14,689 nucleotides of DNA. It comes from Verrucomicrobia bacterium UBA1211 (GTDB lineage: Bacteria; Verrucomicrobiota; Kiritimatiellia; RFP12; UBA1067). The translations under genes were made by a program, and so were the position numbers. Below the pieces are notes generated by a model that saw nothing but the letters and a program-made list of their open reading frames with translations, had not been told where the DNA came from and did not search any database. The stretch is taken from assembly GCA_002309585.1 (NCBI GenBank), contig DBXN01000149.1:5034-19722 (forward strand), read 5' to 3'. Position 1 is the stretch's first letter. Each line of letters opens with the position of its first letter. Positions 8,201 to 14,689 of this stretch are shown in pieces.

Positions 8201-8272
8201 GAACATCGCCAGACAGAGAATCAGAACCGTCATCGCGATCGGACGGCGGATGGATGCCTTCGCCAGAAACAT
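5204..8272 (-). CDS. RND efflux permease (AcrB/MexB-like), 1022 residues
   Basis: Inner-membrane drug/solute exporter of the RND superfamily. Start ATG 8272 is chosen because GGGAGG (8280-8285) is correctly spaced and the typical opening SIRRP follows at residues 7-11. A TTG two codons upstream is poorer. The layout is the family's: span 1 (about 12-32), a large porter/docking loop starting PHVDVPYVTIATVYAGASP, spans 2-6 with the conserved GILV...IVVLENI region near 395-408, a second large loop, then spans 8-12 ending IPAAYRLF. Length fits (AcrB has 1049). AcrB carries Asp407-Asp408 in span 4 and Lys940 in span 10; here the matching residues are Ser399-Asn400 and Asn930. Asp937 lines up with AcrB Glu947. 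The gene follows the adaptor by 2 bases. Substrate cannot be read from the sequence. Confidence 0.95.
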   Translation of the reverse strand: MFLAKASIRRPIAMTVLILCLAMFGILAFRSVGVDLMPHVDVPYVTIATVYAGASPDEIETAVAKRIEDAVVQVDGIKHITTTCLNNFCQILIEFNLGRNVDAAANDVREKIDLIRNDLPSAAEEPKILKFDVNATPVAMLAVKGSLPPDELYDYADNTLADRFSSLAGVAKVELIGGMEREVLIDVDRGKLAARGLTLAQILQALGTENLKIPIGQIDDHGREISLMFDAEAAEIADLGVIEIGTVRGERVYLRDVAAFSFGTERAKTLAYHDGDPCVLLKVTKKGEANAVDVVNRVKAVFEEMRTQVPGGVELVWFRDDGHFVETQVAEGIRSIVNGILLTGLVLLIFLADIRTALVAFISIPVTIIIALIAFSWFGYSMNIVTLSAFGISIGILVSNSIVVLENIALALSKRRPGDGDVGSTVERATSAVGLAVAASALTNIVVFLPLTTMRSLVGQFLTPFGVTVTAATFASLLISFTLTPILAKTTVAWGGWINRLLRVILAPWNFVYGLLERSYGWSLALVNRFAWLFVLAGTVLCGYGLRALASRVQMDLAPQIDMSDMTVKLEFPADYNLEHTRDRALEVARMIQDDPAIDHIAIACGKVQGLIGQVSEGTYLAEIQLRLTPMEQRRGSENSISALLPRFRSKLNALPDCIVTIMIPNMTGGSQQDMTAVISGPEIDELNRIGIASAAEIQNDVANTDVSHSIRPGRPEVRFHPNRAVLHDMGVSSAAVGTSLRAAVAGVKRTTYKKGDRSYDIRVRYTQRPGVEQLEALNLPGPDGNPIPVGSVTERRDTLQPTQIVRHDKVRSVVLYANMARGYGMGTAMEHQAQIINTKLPAGYTLSFTGMVEMMVEAVREFKLVTVVAILLTYLLLAAIMESWAQPLMILLTVPFSYLGLYAGLYLTGMTLSIFGLLAGIMLVGVVVNAAILLIDEVSRIRRDEGLGRDEALRLAAARKFRPIFMSCTAALIGMLPMVWGYGPGYEMRVSMGIGAVGGILVSSLISLYFIPAAYRLFSRK

Positions 8273-8274
8273 CG

Positions 8275-9423
8275 TCAATCCTCCCGGATACGGACCGAAT
8301 CACCCTCGTTCAGCAGCAGCATGCCCTCGGTGACGATTTGCTCGCCCGCCAACGCCTCGCCGTTCCGAAGCTCGGTTTTACCCTGCCATACGACTCCCGG
8401 CTCCGCCTCGAACGCATGAACCGTCCCATCCTTCACGGTGAAGAGAATCGGTTTGCCGCCCCGCAGCGCCAACGCCGACGAGGGAACCGCCGTCGCCTCG
8501 AAACGGCGGAAGACAAGCCGGCCGTCAAACAGCATCCCGGGCGCCCACTCCGCCTTGCGGGGGACCGTGGCCCGGATTTCAAACGTGCGCGTCACCGGGT
8601 GGACCGACGGCGCCTTGTAGGTGACCGGGAAGCGCGCCTCTCCGATCTCCACCTCGGTCTTCCCGACCTCCACCCGCGTGTAATCCGCCGCGTTCATCGA
8701 GAAACAGATCTCATAACCTTCGGGGTTGTCCATCGCGAAAATCGGAACGCCCGCCCCGACGTAATCGCCCGCCTCGTGGAACTTTCGGGTAATGATCCCG
8801 GAGAAGGGCGCGCGGCCGATCGAATCGGAGAGTGTCTTTTCCGCCACCGCCAGCGCGGTTTCGGTCTGGCCGATCTTCGCGCGGACCGTCTCCAGCGCGG
8901 CATCGGTCCGCTTCAGGCCCGCGTCAGCCGATTTGTACTGGAGGTCGGCGCGCTCCCAGGCATCCTTTGTCACCGCCTTATCGGTCTCATAGAGCTGGCG
9001 CATGCGGTCGGCGTCAATCTTCGCCTTCTCGAACGCGGCGCTCGCTTGGGCGTGGACCGCCAGCGCCTCGCGCTCCGCCGCCCGCGCCACCAAGCAATCC
9101 TCGCGGGCCAGTCGGACCTGATTCTCCAGATTCACCCGATCGATCTGGAAGAGCGGCGTCCCGTTTGTGACGCTCTGCCCCTCCTCCGCGGCCAACGCCT
9201 CGATCGTGCCGGGAATCCGCGCCGCCACGTTCGCCGATGCCTTTGTCCGGAGCGTCCCCTGTACCTCCGCCACCTCGGCGAAGGTGACGCCTCGTTCCAC
9301 CTGCCCGACCCGCACCAGCCGCCGCGTGTCAAGCGTCGGCCCGTCCGTCTTCTGCCCGACCTCCTTTGAACAACCCGCGCACAGACCGATCAGGCAAACA
9401 CACACCCATTTCTTTCGAAGCAT
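8275..9423 (-). CDS. RND efflux periplasmic adaptor (HlyD/AcrA family), probable lipoprotein
   Basis: Membrane fusion protein linking the RND permease to the outer-membrane channel, 382 residues. ATG 9423 is preferred over GTG 9438 because AAGGAG (9429-9434) lies five bases before it and overlaps the GTG reading. The N-terminus MLRKKWVCVCLIGLCAGC looks like a lipoprotein signal with Cys18 as the lipidated residue. The lipobox is unusual, with Cys at -3 (C15-A16-G17-C18). After it come the first lipoyl half (ANVAARIPGTIEALAAEEGQ), a long helical hairpin (about residues 95-195, LENQVRLAREDCLVARAAER onward), the second lipoyl half (GRAPFSGIITRKFHEAGDYV), a beta-barrel region and the membrane-proximal end. 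This order is that of AcrA/MexA. It is followed directly by the permease gene. Confidence 0.93.
   Translation of the reverse strand: MLRKKWVCVCLIGLCAGCSKEVGQKTDGPTLDTRRLVRVGQVERGVTFAEVAEVQGTLRTKASANVAARIPGTIEALAAEEGQSVTNGTPLFQIDRVNLENQVRLAREDCLVARAAEREALAVHAQASAAFEKAKIDADRMRQLYETDKAVTKDAWERADLQYKSADAGLKRTDAALETVRAKIGQTETALAVAEKTLSDSIGRAPFSGIITRKFHEAGDYVGAGVPIFAMDNPEGYEICFSMNAADYTRVEVGKTEVEIGEARFPVTYKAPSVHPVTRTFEIRATVPRKAEWAPGMLFDGRLVFRRFEATAVPSSALALRGGKPILFTVKDGTVHAFEAEPGVVWQGKTELRNGEALAGEQIVTEGMLLLNEGDSVRIRED
8280..8285 (-). promoter_or_regulatory. Ribosome binding site that decides the RND permease start
   Basis: GGGAGG on the minus strand ends seven bases before ATG 8272 and lies inside the end of the adaptor gene. 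It supports ATG 8272 rather than TTG 8278, which would leave too little spacing. Termination of the adaptor (TGA 8275-8277) and initiation of the permease are thus likely coupled. Confidence 0.75.
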
Positions 9424-9458
9424 CTTCACTCCTTCCACTCCGTCCCGGTTTGTCCGGC

Positions 9459-9486
9459 TTTCCGGATCTTTCGATTATTCCGGAAA
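9459..9486 (-). repeat. Inverted repeat between channel and adaptor genes
   Basis: TTTCCGGA (9479-9486 read on the minus strand) and TCCGGAAA (9459-9466) are perfect 8-base complements around a 12-base loop. They lie in the 73-base gap between the outer-membrane channel gene and the adaptor gene. There is no T-run after it, so it does not look like a terminator. It may be an mRNA processing or stability hairpin, or a protein-binding palindrome. Extra CCGG copies lie next to it. Confidence 0.5.
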
Positions 9487-9496
9487 CCGCACGGGG

Positions 9497-10933
9497 TTAA
9501 TCCAGCTCCATCAACCCGATGCCGACCGCATCCCGCAGAATGATTTCCGTCAGCGCCGTCGCGTAGATCGCCGAGACGGCGTTCGCCCGCGCCTGTTCCA
9601 GCGCGGAAAGTTTGTCCAGCACCTGCGAGACGGTCTCCTGGTCCTTGTCCAGCCGCGCCTTGGCAGCTTCGTAATCCAGCTCGCACGCCTTCAGAAGCTG
9701 CTCCGCGACCGCCTTCTGCTCGGCGCTGCGCTGCCAGTTCTGAAAGGCCTCGTAGGTTCCCGAAAGCAAAGCCAGCGCGCGGTCTTCCCGCAGCTTGGAA
9801 GCCACTCGCCGGGCAGCGCAGGCCATGCGGTAGGACTGAACCGTCGCGAAGCCGTCAAAGACCGAAAGGACTCCGGCAATCCCGCCACCCCACATTGTTC
9901 CCGTGAGCAGGGAGGCATGGGGATTCTTCGTGCCCGCCAACCCGCCGTAGACATTCGGCAGAAAGCCAGCCAATGCTTGATACACCGCCACCTTGCTGAA
10001 GGCGAAGAGTTGGTCCGCCGCCCATAACTCCTTGCGGCAGAGCAAGGTCTGGAACATCAGCTCCTCCAGCGTCAGCATCCGCGCCGCCACGGCATCCATC
10101 GGCACGATCTCGCCCTTCTCATCCCGGAACGCCCAGGGCCGCTCCAGCACCTCCTTCATCGAATCGCAGTTCAATTCCAGCTGGGAATCGGGCCAGAGGC
10201 GCAGAATCTCGCAGAGGCGGATGCGGATCAGGTTCCGCGAGTCCTTCGCCCGCGTCAGCTCGAAACGGTCCATCGCCACCCGCGCCTCGATCCGCGCCAG
10301 ATCGGCCTCCAGCACAAAACCGTGGCGGTTTTGCGCCTTCAGCTGGTCGGCCAGGGCGGTGGAGGCCGCGACCTGCGCCTCGACCATCCGGATCCGCTCG
10401 TCCGCCACCGCCGCCTGATAGAAGAGCGCCGCCACCTGCGCGTCCAGCATCTCCTTCGCACGTTCCAGCTGGATGGCGGACTGGCGGTTCAGGTGGCGCG
10501 CCTCGGCATAGAGCAGCCAGGCCTGCGGCGTGAAAATCGGCTGTGTCGCGAGCAGCGACACTTGGCTGACATACTGATCGGAAAGGCGAATCTGCCTTCC
10601 CAGAAGAGACGTTTCCAGCGGCTCCTCCGTTCCGAACCGGCCGTAGGAGACGTTGACCTTCGGGAGGAAGACCGAAAAGGCCATACCCTGCGTCAACTCC
10701 GCCAACGTCGCCGCGAGTTTGGCCGAGGTCAGTTTCAGGGTCCGGTTCCGCGCGATCACGAGCGCGTTCGAGAGGGTAAGCGGACCGGGATGGGCCGTCA
10801 GAAACGCGACGGTCTCCTCTTTGACATGATCACGAAACTCATCGGCGTGTTCCCCGCGCTCCTTCCCGCCCGGAAGCGCACACCCGCTTAAGATGACAAT
10901 CATCAAGCCTAACGTGAACCAAGCCGCTCTCAC
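9497..10933 (-). CDS. TolC/OprM-like outer-membrane efflux lipoprotein
   Basis: Outer-membrane channel of the tripartite pump, 478 residues, first gene of the efflux operon. GTG 10933 is chosen as start because GGGAG (10939-10943) lies five bases upstream and the signal begins at once (VRAAWFTLGLMIVILSGC). An ATG farther out at 10999 would fall inside the metG terminator hairpin. The lipobox LSGC makes Cys18 the lipidated residue, as in OprM and NodT-type channels. Two outer-membrane-efflux repeats follow. The first begins LTLSNALVIARNRTLKLT, with a beta/coil stretch near LGRQIRLSDQYVSQVSL and then long helices (ERAKEMLDAQVAALFYQAAV). The second lies around VAVYQALAGFLPNVYGGLAG and ends in long helices (EAAKARLDKDQETVSQVLDK). 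No strong promoter is seen in the 60 bases before it. Confidence 0.9.
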   Translation of the reverse strand: MRAAWFTLGLMIVILSGCALPGGKERGEHADEFRDHVKEETVAFLTAHPGPLTLSNALVIARNRTLKLTSAKLAATLAELTQGMAFSVFLPKVNVSYGRFGTEEPLETSLLGRQIRLSDQYVSQVSLLATQPIFTPQAWLLYAEARHLNRQSAIQLERAKEMLDAQVAALFYQAAVADERIRMVEAQVAASTALADQLKAQNRHGFVLEADLARIEARVAMDRFELTRAKDSRNLIRIRLCEILRLWPDSQLELNCDSMKEVLERPWAFRDEKGEIVPMDAVAARMLTLEELMFQTLLCRKELWAADQLFAFSKVAVYQALAGFLPNVYGGLAGTKNPHASLLTGTMWGGGIAGVLSVFDGFATVQSYRMACAARRVASKLREDRALALLSGTYEAFQNWQRSAEQKAVAEQLLKACELDYEAAKARLDKDQETVSQVLDKLSALEQARANAVSAIYATALTEIILRDAVGIGLMELD

Positions 10934-10991
10934 TTTTTCTCCCAATCGGTTTCCCTGTCTAACGTCTCCTGACTTCCAACCCTCAACGCAA

Positions 10992-11021
10992 AACCGCACC
11001 GACCTTATGGCCGATGCGGTT
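10992..11021 (-). terminator. Hairpin terminator after metG
   Basis: A 13-pair stem (two of them G-T) with loop ATAA, beginning AACCGCATCGGCC on the minus strand 11 bases after the metG stop. The 3' arm runs into TT followed by GCGTT, so the T-tract is short and may allow some read-through into the efflux operon. Confidence 0.75.
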
Positions 11022-11032
11022 AATTGGGAGGC

Positions 11033-13051
11033 TTACCGAACGGTGGCGCCGGATTGGGCGCCGGTGTCGGGGGTAACCACAAAGAGTGAACCGTCTGGGT
11101 TACCCGCCGCCAGGATCATCCCCTCTGAAATGCCGAAACGCATCTTGCGCGGGGCGAGGTTGGCGACCATCACCACCTGCCGACCGACAAGCGTGGCGGG
11201 ATCATACGCCTTTCGGATGCCCGCGAAGACCTGCCGGGGCTTGGCCTCGCCGATATCCAGCATCACCCGGATCAGCTTGTCCGAACCCTCGACCGCCTCA
11301 GCGGAAAGCACCGTCGCTACGCGCAGATCCGCCTTCGCGAAGGTATCGTAATCGATGGTCTCCTTGACCGGTTCGACTGCGGGTTTCGCGGGTTTGGGCG
11401 GTTCCGGCAGGCTCTCCTTGCCCGCCTCGATCATCTGGTCGATCGCCTGCTTTTCGATCCGGGTCGCGAGGTATTCGTACTTCGCCACCGCGCGATCTTC
11501 GATCCGCTTCTCCAGATCGGCCCAGATATACGGCTCCTCGCCGAAGAGCGCCGCCACCTTAGCGCTGTAGGAGGGAAGAATCGGCGAGAGGTAGATGTTC
11601 AGCGCGCGGAAGATGTTCAGAATGGAGGTCAGTACTTGCCGGGCCGCCTCGGGATCGGTTTTGACCAGCTTCCACGGCGCCTGGCTGTCAAAATACTGGT
11701 TGGCGGCGTCAGCCAGATTCCGGACCTCGACCATGACCTTGGCGAAGTCCCGCGCCTCGTAACAGGCAGCGATGGTCTCGGACCGGGCAAGGGCGGCCTT
11801 CCAGATCGCCTCGCCCTCCGCATCCATGCGGCCCATCCGGCCTTCGAGGTTCTTGTGCAGCATCTGCGCCCCGCGCGAGGCGAGGTTGGTGATCTTACCA
11901 ACCAAATCCGAATTGACGCGGCCCATGAAGTCATCGAGGTTCAGGTCCAGGTCATCGGTGGTCCCGTTCAGCTTGCACGCGTAGTAGAAACGCAGATCCT
12001 GGGCCTTGAGGAACTTCAGGTAGGTTTCCGCCTTGATGAACGTCCCCTTGGACTTACTCATCTTCTCGCCGTTGACGGTCAGGAAGCCGTGGACGAAGAC
12101 CTGCGTCGGCAGTTTGAAGTCCGCCGCATGGAGCATCGCCGGCCAGAAGAGGCAGTGGAACCGGACGATATCCTTGCCGATGAAGTGGTACCGTTCCGTC
12201 TCGTCGCTCTGCCACCACGCCTCAAACGACTCCCCGTTCTTTTCGCACCAGTTCTTGAGGGAGGCAAGGTAACCGATCGGCGCGTCGACCCAGACGTAGA
12301 AGAACTTCTGAGGATGCCCGGGAATCTCAAAGCCGAAATAGGGCGCGTCGCGGGAGATGCACCAACCGCGCAACGGCTCGTTGAACCACTCCAGCAGTTT
12401 GTTCGCCACGTCCGTGGCGGTCAATTGCGGGATCAGCTCCTTCAGGAAATCGTGGAACGGCTCCAGTTCGAAATAGAGATGCTCACTCTCGCGGGTGACC
12501 GGCGCCTGGCCGCACATCGCGCAATGGGCGTCCTTCAGCTCCTCGGCGGGATAGGTCTGGCCGCAGGCGTCGCACGAGTCGCCATACTGGTTCGGGGCGC
12601 CGCACTTCGGACAGGTTCCTTTCACAAACCGGTCGGGGAGGAACATCGTGTCCCGCTCGCAATAGAGCTGCGGCACCTTCAGGGCCGACACGGCGCCGCT
12701 CTTCTCCATCGACGCGAAGATCTGCGTGCTGAAGGCCTTGTTTTCGGGCGAGTTCGTCGAATAGTAGTTGTCGAAAGCGATCTCGAACCCCGTGAAGTCA
12801 CGCGTGTGCTGCCCGTAACTCCGGGCGATCAGCTCCTCGGGGGTGATCCCTTCCTTGCGGGCGCGCACCATGATCGGCGTCCCGTGGGTGTCGTCCGCGC
12901 AGACATAGAGACAGCGGTTTCCGCGCATCTTTTGGAAGCGAACCCAGAAATCGGTTTGAAGGTACTCGACCAGATGCCCCAAATGAATATCCCCGTTGGC
13001 GTACGGCAACGCCGAGGTGACGACCATTTTACGCGTTGGGCTGCTGCTCAT
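11033..13051 (-). CDS. metG: Methionine--tRNA ligase with C-terminal tRNA-binding domain
   Basis: Charges tRNA-Met with methionine in the cytoplasm using ATP. At 672 residues it is close to the 677 of E. coli MetRS. The class I motifs are clear: ALPYANGDIHLGH with the HIGH-type motif HLGH at 23-26, and KMSKS at 330-334. Three CxxC pairs at Cys147/150, Cys160/163 and Cys177/180 form the zinc-knuckle insert. The anticodon-binding helical domain follows. From about residue 567 (DYDTFAKADLRVATVL) to the end lies the Trbp111/Arc1p-like tRNA-binding domain that dimerises the enzyme. ATG 13051 is chosen for its AAGGAGG, nine bases upstream. It overlaps plsX by 23 bases. GTG 13057 and ATG 13027 are in frame too, but have worse or no ribosome binding sites. 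Confidence 0.97.
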   Translation of the reverse strand: MSSSPTRKMVVTSALPYANGDIHLGHLVEYLQTDFWVRFQKMRGNRCLYVCADDTHGTPIMVRARKEGITPEELIARSYGQHTRDFTGFEIAFDNYYSTNSPENKAFSTQIFASMEKSGAVSALKVPQLYCERDTMFLPDRFVKGTCPKCGAPNQYGDSCDACGQTYPAEELKDAHCAMCGQAPVTRESEHLYFELEPFHDFLKELIPQLTATDVANKLLEWFNEPLRGWCISRDAPYFGFEIPGHPQKFFYVWVDAPIGYLASLKNWCEKNGESFEAWWQSDETERYHFIGKDIVRFHCLFWPAMLHAADFKLPTQVFVHGFLTVNGEKMSKSKGTFIKAETYLKFLKAQDLRFYYACKLNGTTDDLDLNLDDFMGRVNSDLVGKITNLASRGAQMLHKNLEGRMGRMDAEGEAIWKAALARSETIAACYEARDFAKVMVEVRNLADAANQYFDSQAPWKLVKTDPEAARQVLTSILNIFRALNIYLSPILPSYSAKVAALFGEEPYIWADLEKRIEDRAVAKYEYLATRIEKQAIDQMIEAGKESLPEPPKPAKPAVEPVKETIDYDTFAKADLRVATVLSAEAVEGSDKLIRVMLDIGEAKPRQVFAGIRKAYDPATLVGRQVVMVANLAPRKMRFGISEGMILAAGNPDGSLFVVTPDTGAQSGATVR

Positions 13052-14090
13052 GCGCACTCTCCTCCTTCTGCTGCTGTTGCGCGGCGGTCATCGCGGCGAT
13101 CCGGGTGGCGATCTCGTCCGCCACATTGGTCGAAGCCGCCGCGGAGCCCGCGATGATCGCATGGTAGATCGCCCGGTAGGTAGATGCGCCGTGGGTGATG
13201 ATGACCGGTCCCGCCACGCCCAGCAGGGGTGCGCCGCCATAAATCTCCGGATCCATCTTGCTCTTCAGCGCCTGAAACGCGCCGTGCAGCAGCATCGCCC
13301 CGAACAGGCGGACCGGATGGCGGAAAAACTCCCGCTTCATCCAATACCCGACCGCATGGCAGACGCTCTCGGTGGTCTTCAGCACCACGTTCCCGACAAA
13401 TCCGTCGCAGACCACGACATCGGTCTTCCCCAGAAACAGGTCATGCCCCTCGACGTTCCCCCGGAAAAAGACATCCGTGTTTTTGATCAGGTGGAAGGCC
13501 TTCTTGGTCATCTCATTGCCCTTGCAGTCCTCTGTCCCGATGCTCAGCAGGCCGACAACAGGCTTGGTCCGTTTCAAAACGCATTTGGAATAGGCGCTGC
13601 CCATGATGGCGAACTGCGCCAGCCACTCCTCGTGGCAATCGGTGTTGGCGCCGGCGTCCAGAAGCAAGAGGGGACGCTGCGGCTGACGGGTCGGCAGAAC
13701 GGTCGCGATGGCGGGCCGAAGGACCCCTGGAATGCGGCCGAGGGAGAAAACGGCGGCGGTCGCGACCGCTCCGGAATTACCGGCGGAAACCATCGCGTCC
13801 GCCTCTTTCCGTTTGACAAGATCCATGCAGAGGTTGATGGAGCACTGCTTCTTCTTGCGCACGGCCGAAGCCGGCTGCTCATCCATCGCGATCGATTCCG
13901 GCGCGTGGACAATCGGCAGTTTGGCCAGATTCGCCTTGGGATATTTCGCCAGCTCCGCGCGCGTCGCGGTCTCATCCCCAACCAGGAAAATGGCCTCGAT
14001 ATCCTTCAATTTAGAGACGGCTTCCACCGCGCCTTTGACGATTTCGACCGGCGCGTTATCCCCGCCCATGACATCAAGTGCAATCTTCAT
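13029..14090 (-). CDS. plsX: Phosphate acyltransferase PlsX
   Basis: PlsX converts acyl-ACP and phosphate to acyl-phosphate, the donor for PlsY in phospholipid synthesis. It is a peripheral enzyme on the cytoplasmic face of the membrane. The protein has 353 residues; family members are about 330-350. Motifs are the N-terminal ALDVMGGDNAP (4-14), SAGNSGA (102-108), LLLDAGANTDC, GLLSIGTEDCKGNE, FFRGNVEGHDLFLGKTDVVV, CDGFVGNVVLK and the C-terminal GGAPLLGVAGPVIITHGAS. ATG 14090 is used, with AAAGGGG at 14096-14102; the in-frame GTG two codons earlier falls onto that site. The last 18 or so residues (AAQQQQKEESAHEQQPNA) are a low-complexity tail. Part of it encodes the metG ribosome binding site, so tail and overlap probably arose together. 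Confidence 0.97.
   Translation of the reverse strand: MKIALDVMGGDNAPVEIVKGAVEAVSKLKDIEAIFLVGDETATRAELAKYPKANLAKLPIVHAPESIAMDEQPASAVRKKKQCSINLCMDLVKRKEADAMVSAGNSGAVATAAVFSLGRIPGVLRPAIATVLPTRQPQRPLLLLDAGANTDCHEEWLAQFAIMGSAYSKCVLKRTKPVVGLLSIGTEDCKGNEMTKKAFHLIKNTDVFFRGNVEGHDLFLGKTDVVVCDGFVGNVVLKTTESVCHAVGYWMKREFFRHPVRLFGAMLLHGAFQALKSKMDPEIYGGAPLLGVAGPVIITHGASTYRAIYHAIIAGSAAASTNVADEIATRIAAMTAAQQQQKEESAHEQQPNA
13061..13067 (-). promoter_or_regulatory. metG ribosome binding site inside plsX
   Basis: AAGGAGG on the minus strand, nine bases before ATG 13051 and within the plsX tail codons. It is the best Shine-Dalgarno match near the metG start and argues for translation of metG from the plsX transcript. 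Confidence 0.7.
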
Positions 14091-14190
14091 GCGCACCCCT
14101 TTCCGTTTGGCCTGAGGTCATCTTCCCGTCACCGGCCCCGCTTTCGACGCCCCGCCGCATTAAACGCCAAGCGTCAAAAAACTCCCGTTG

Positions 14191-14236
14191 AACGGTTTTG
14201 ACCGTTGGACTCCGGACCGTTTAACCGCGCAAACGG
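14191..14236 (-). repeat. Cluster of short ACCGTT repeats upstream of plsX
   Basis: In the 191-base stretch between the rpmF terminator and plsX, AACGGT-TTTG-ACCGTT (14191-14206) is a perfect inverted repeat. GACCGTT recurs 15 bases later (14215-14221), and CCGTTT/AAACGG (14217-14222, 14231-14236) forms a second inverted repeat. This could be an operator for plsX-metG, since the terminator implies a new promoter here. I see no convincing -35/-10 pair in the gap; TTGACG and TTTAAT both occur but only seven bases apart. Function is unknown. Confidence 0.35.
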
Positions 14237-14281
14237 CTCGGCGCCGCAACGCCTCAACAACATCAACTCGCCATTCACACA

Positions 14282-14313
14282 AAAGGTTTCCGCCGGACCC
14301 GACGGAAACCTTT
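14282..14313 (-). terminator. Strong hairpin terminator after rpmF
   Basis: A perfect 11-pair stem, AAAGGTTTCCG with CGGAAACCTTT, around a 10-base loop, followed on the minus strand by T then GTGTG. It starts about 20 bases after the rpmF stop. It separates rpmF from plsX, which in many bacteria are co-transcribed. Confidence 0.85.
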
Positions 14314-14332
14314 CGCTTCATGCGGACTCCGC

Positions 14333-14518
14333 TTACTCAGCAGCGGCAACCGTCAGAACCTGACGGCCACGGTATTTTCCGCAGGACGGACAAACACGAT
14401 GCGCCTGCTTCATAGCACCGCACTCCGGGCAAGTCTGCACTTCGGCAAGCTCGGCCTTCACTTGGCCGCGGCGCTGGCGCACACGCATTTTCGATTTTTT
14501 CCGTTTTGGTACTGCCAT
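14333..14518 (-). CDS. rpmF: 50S ribosomal protein L32
   Basis: Small protein of the large ribosomal subunit, 61 residues, normal for the family. The N-terminus MAVPKRKKSKMRVRQRRG is the standard basic L32 start. The C-terminal half holds a zinc ribbon with two CxxC pairs, CPEC and CPSC, so this is the zinc-binding (C+) form. ATG 14518 is preceded by AAGGAG eight bases upstream. It lies 64 bases after a yceD/DUF177 gene and before plsX, the classic order. The terminator behind it makes it the last gene of its transcript. Confidence 0.98.
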   Translation of the reverse strand: MAVPKRKKSKMRVRQRRGQVKAELAEVQTCPECGAMKQAHRVCPSCGKYRGRQVLTVAAAE

Positions 14519-14582
14519 TTCGCTCTCTCCTTCGTTCAGCGCGCAAACGGCCGACGGGCGATCCCGCCGGATTTGCGGCGAA

Positions 14583-14689
14583 TTATTCCGGGGCAGTCAA
14601 CCCCGCCCAGCAATCATCCGGTTCCTCTCGGCATCCGCAAGGCCCCTCATTCAGGTTTTTCCCGCACATCGGGCACAACCCTTGGCAGG
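14583..14689 (-). CDS. yceD: YceD/DUF177 family protein, C-terminal end only
   Basis: Only 34 codons plus stop TAA (14583-14585) are inside the window; the rest lies past the right edge. The visible end contains CQGLCPMCGKNLNEGPCGC and ends WAGLTAPE. This Cys-rich tail is typical of DUF177/YceD proteins, which are linked to 23S rRNA accumulation in plants and E. coli. Its place just upstream of rpmF is the usual one for this family and supports the call strongly. Cysteines at visible positions 1, 5, 8, 17 and 19 could bind a metal ion. Confidence 0.85.
   Translation of the reverse strand, partial: CQGLCPMCGKNLNEGPCGCREEPDDCWAGLTAPE

Noticed and set aside
7304..8419. Plus-strand open frame of 371 codons over the permease and adaptor genes
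   Set aside because: Antisense to two clear efflux genes and in mirrored phase with the permease; composition is that of a shadow.
9424..9438. GTG 9438 as adaptor start
   Set aside because: It overlaps the AAGGAG that serves ATG 9423 and adds MEGVK before the signal.
10934..10999. ATG 10999 as start of the outer-membrane channel gene
   Set aside because: It lies inside the metG terminator hairpin and would place 22 polar residues before the lipoprotein signal. GTG 10933 has a ribosome binding site.
11636..13156. Plus-strand open frame of 506 codons over metG
   Set aside because: Antisense shadow of a fully recognisable metG with all motifs in place.
12996..14201. Plus-strand open frame of 401 codons over plsX
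   Set aside because: Antisense to an intact plsX; no start signal and no family resemblance.

Overview
All eleven genes found here lie on the minus strand, so the window is best read from right to left. Base composition is high in G+C, and most genes have a Shine-Dalgarno sequence. The gene set is Gram-negative: an RND efflux pump with outer-membrane channel, a TolQR/ExbBD-type motor and Sec-exported TPR proteins. A free-living or gut member of the PVC superphylum (Kiritimatiellota, Verrucomicrobiota or Lentisphaerota) would fit. That placement is an impression from gene style, not a measured result.

Right part (14689 to 11033), housekeeping: the 3' end of a yceD/DUF177 gene, rpmF (ribosomal protein L32), a strong hairpin terminator, plsX (phosphate acyltransferase) and metG (methionyl-tRNA synthetase). 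metG starts inside plsX, with its ribosome binding site in the plsX tail. The yceD-rpmF-plsX order is widely conserved. A second hairpin closes metG.

Middle part (10933 to 5204), a tripartite efflux operon: a TolC/OprM-like outer-membrane lipoprotein, a HlyD/AcrA-like adaptor with a probable lipidation site, and an AcrB-like permease. Adaptor and permease are separated by 2 bases. The permease has Ser-Asn where AcrB has its proton-relay Asp407-Asp408 pair, and Asn in place of Lys940. Its energy coupling is therefore worth checking.

Left part (5160 to 1), a second envelope unit: a 1032-residue periplasmic TPR protein, a 265-residue TPR protein with a small N-terminal domain, an ExbB/TolQ-type channel protein with its own signal peptide, and a truncated ExbD/TolR. 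It starts from a near-consensus sigma70-type promoter (TTGACT, 18 bases, TATAAT) whose predicted start site is only about 3 to 5 bases before the ATG. The large TPR mRNA should be leaderless or nearly so. The layout suggests a proton-driven envelope machine whose periplasmic partners are TPR proteins, comparable in outline to Tol-Pal/CpoB. No TonB, TolA, TolB or Pal gene is visible; any would lie beyond the left edge.

Several long plus-strand open frames exist but look like antisense shadows. I see no transposon, CRISPR array, tRNA or rRNA. No gene-free stretch exceeds 300 bases.
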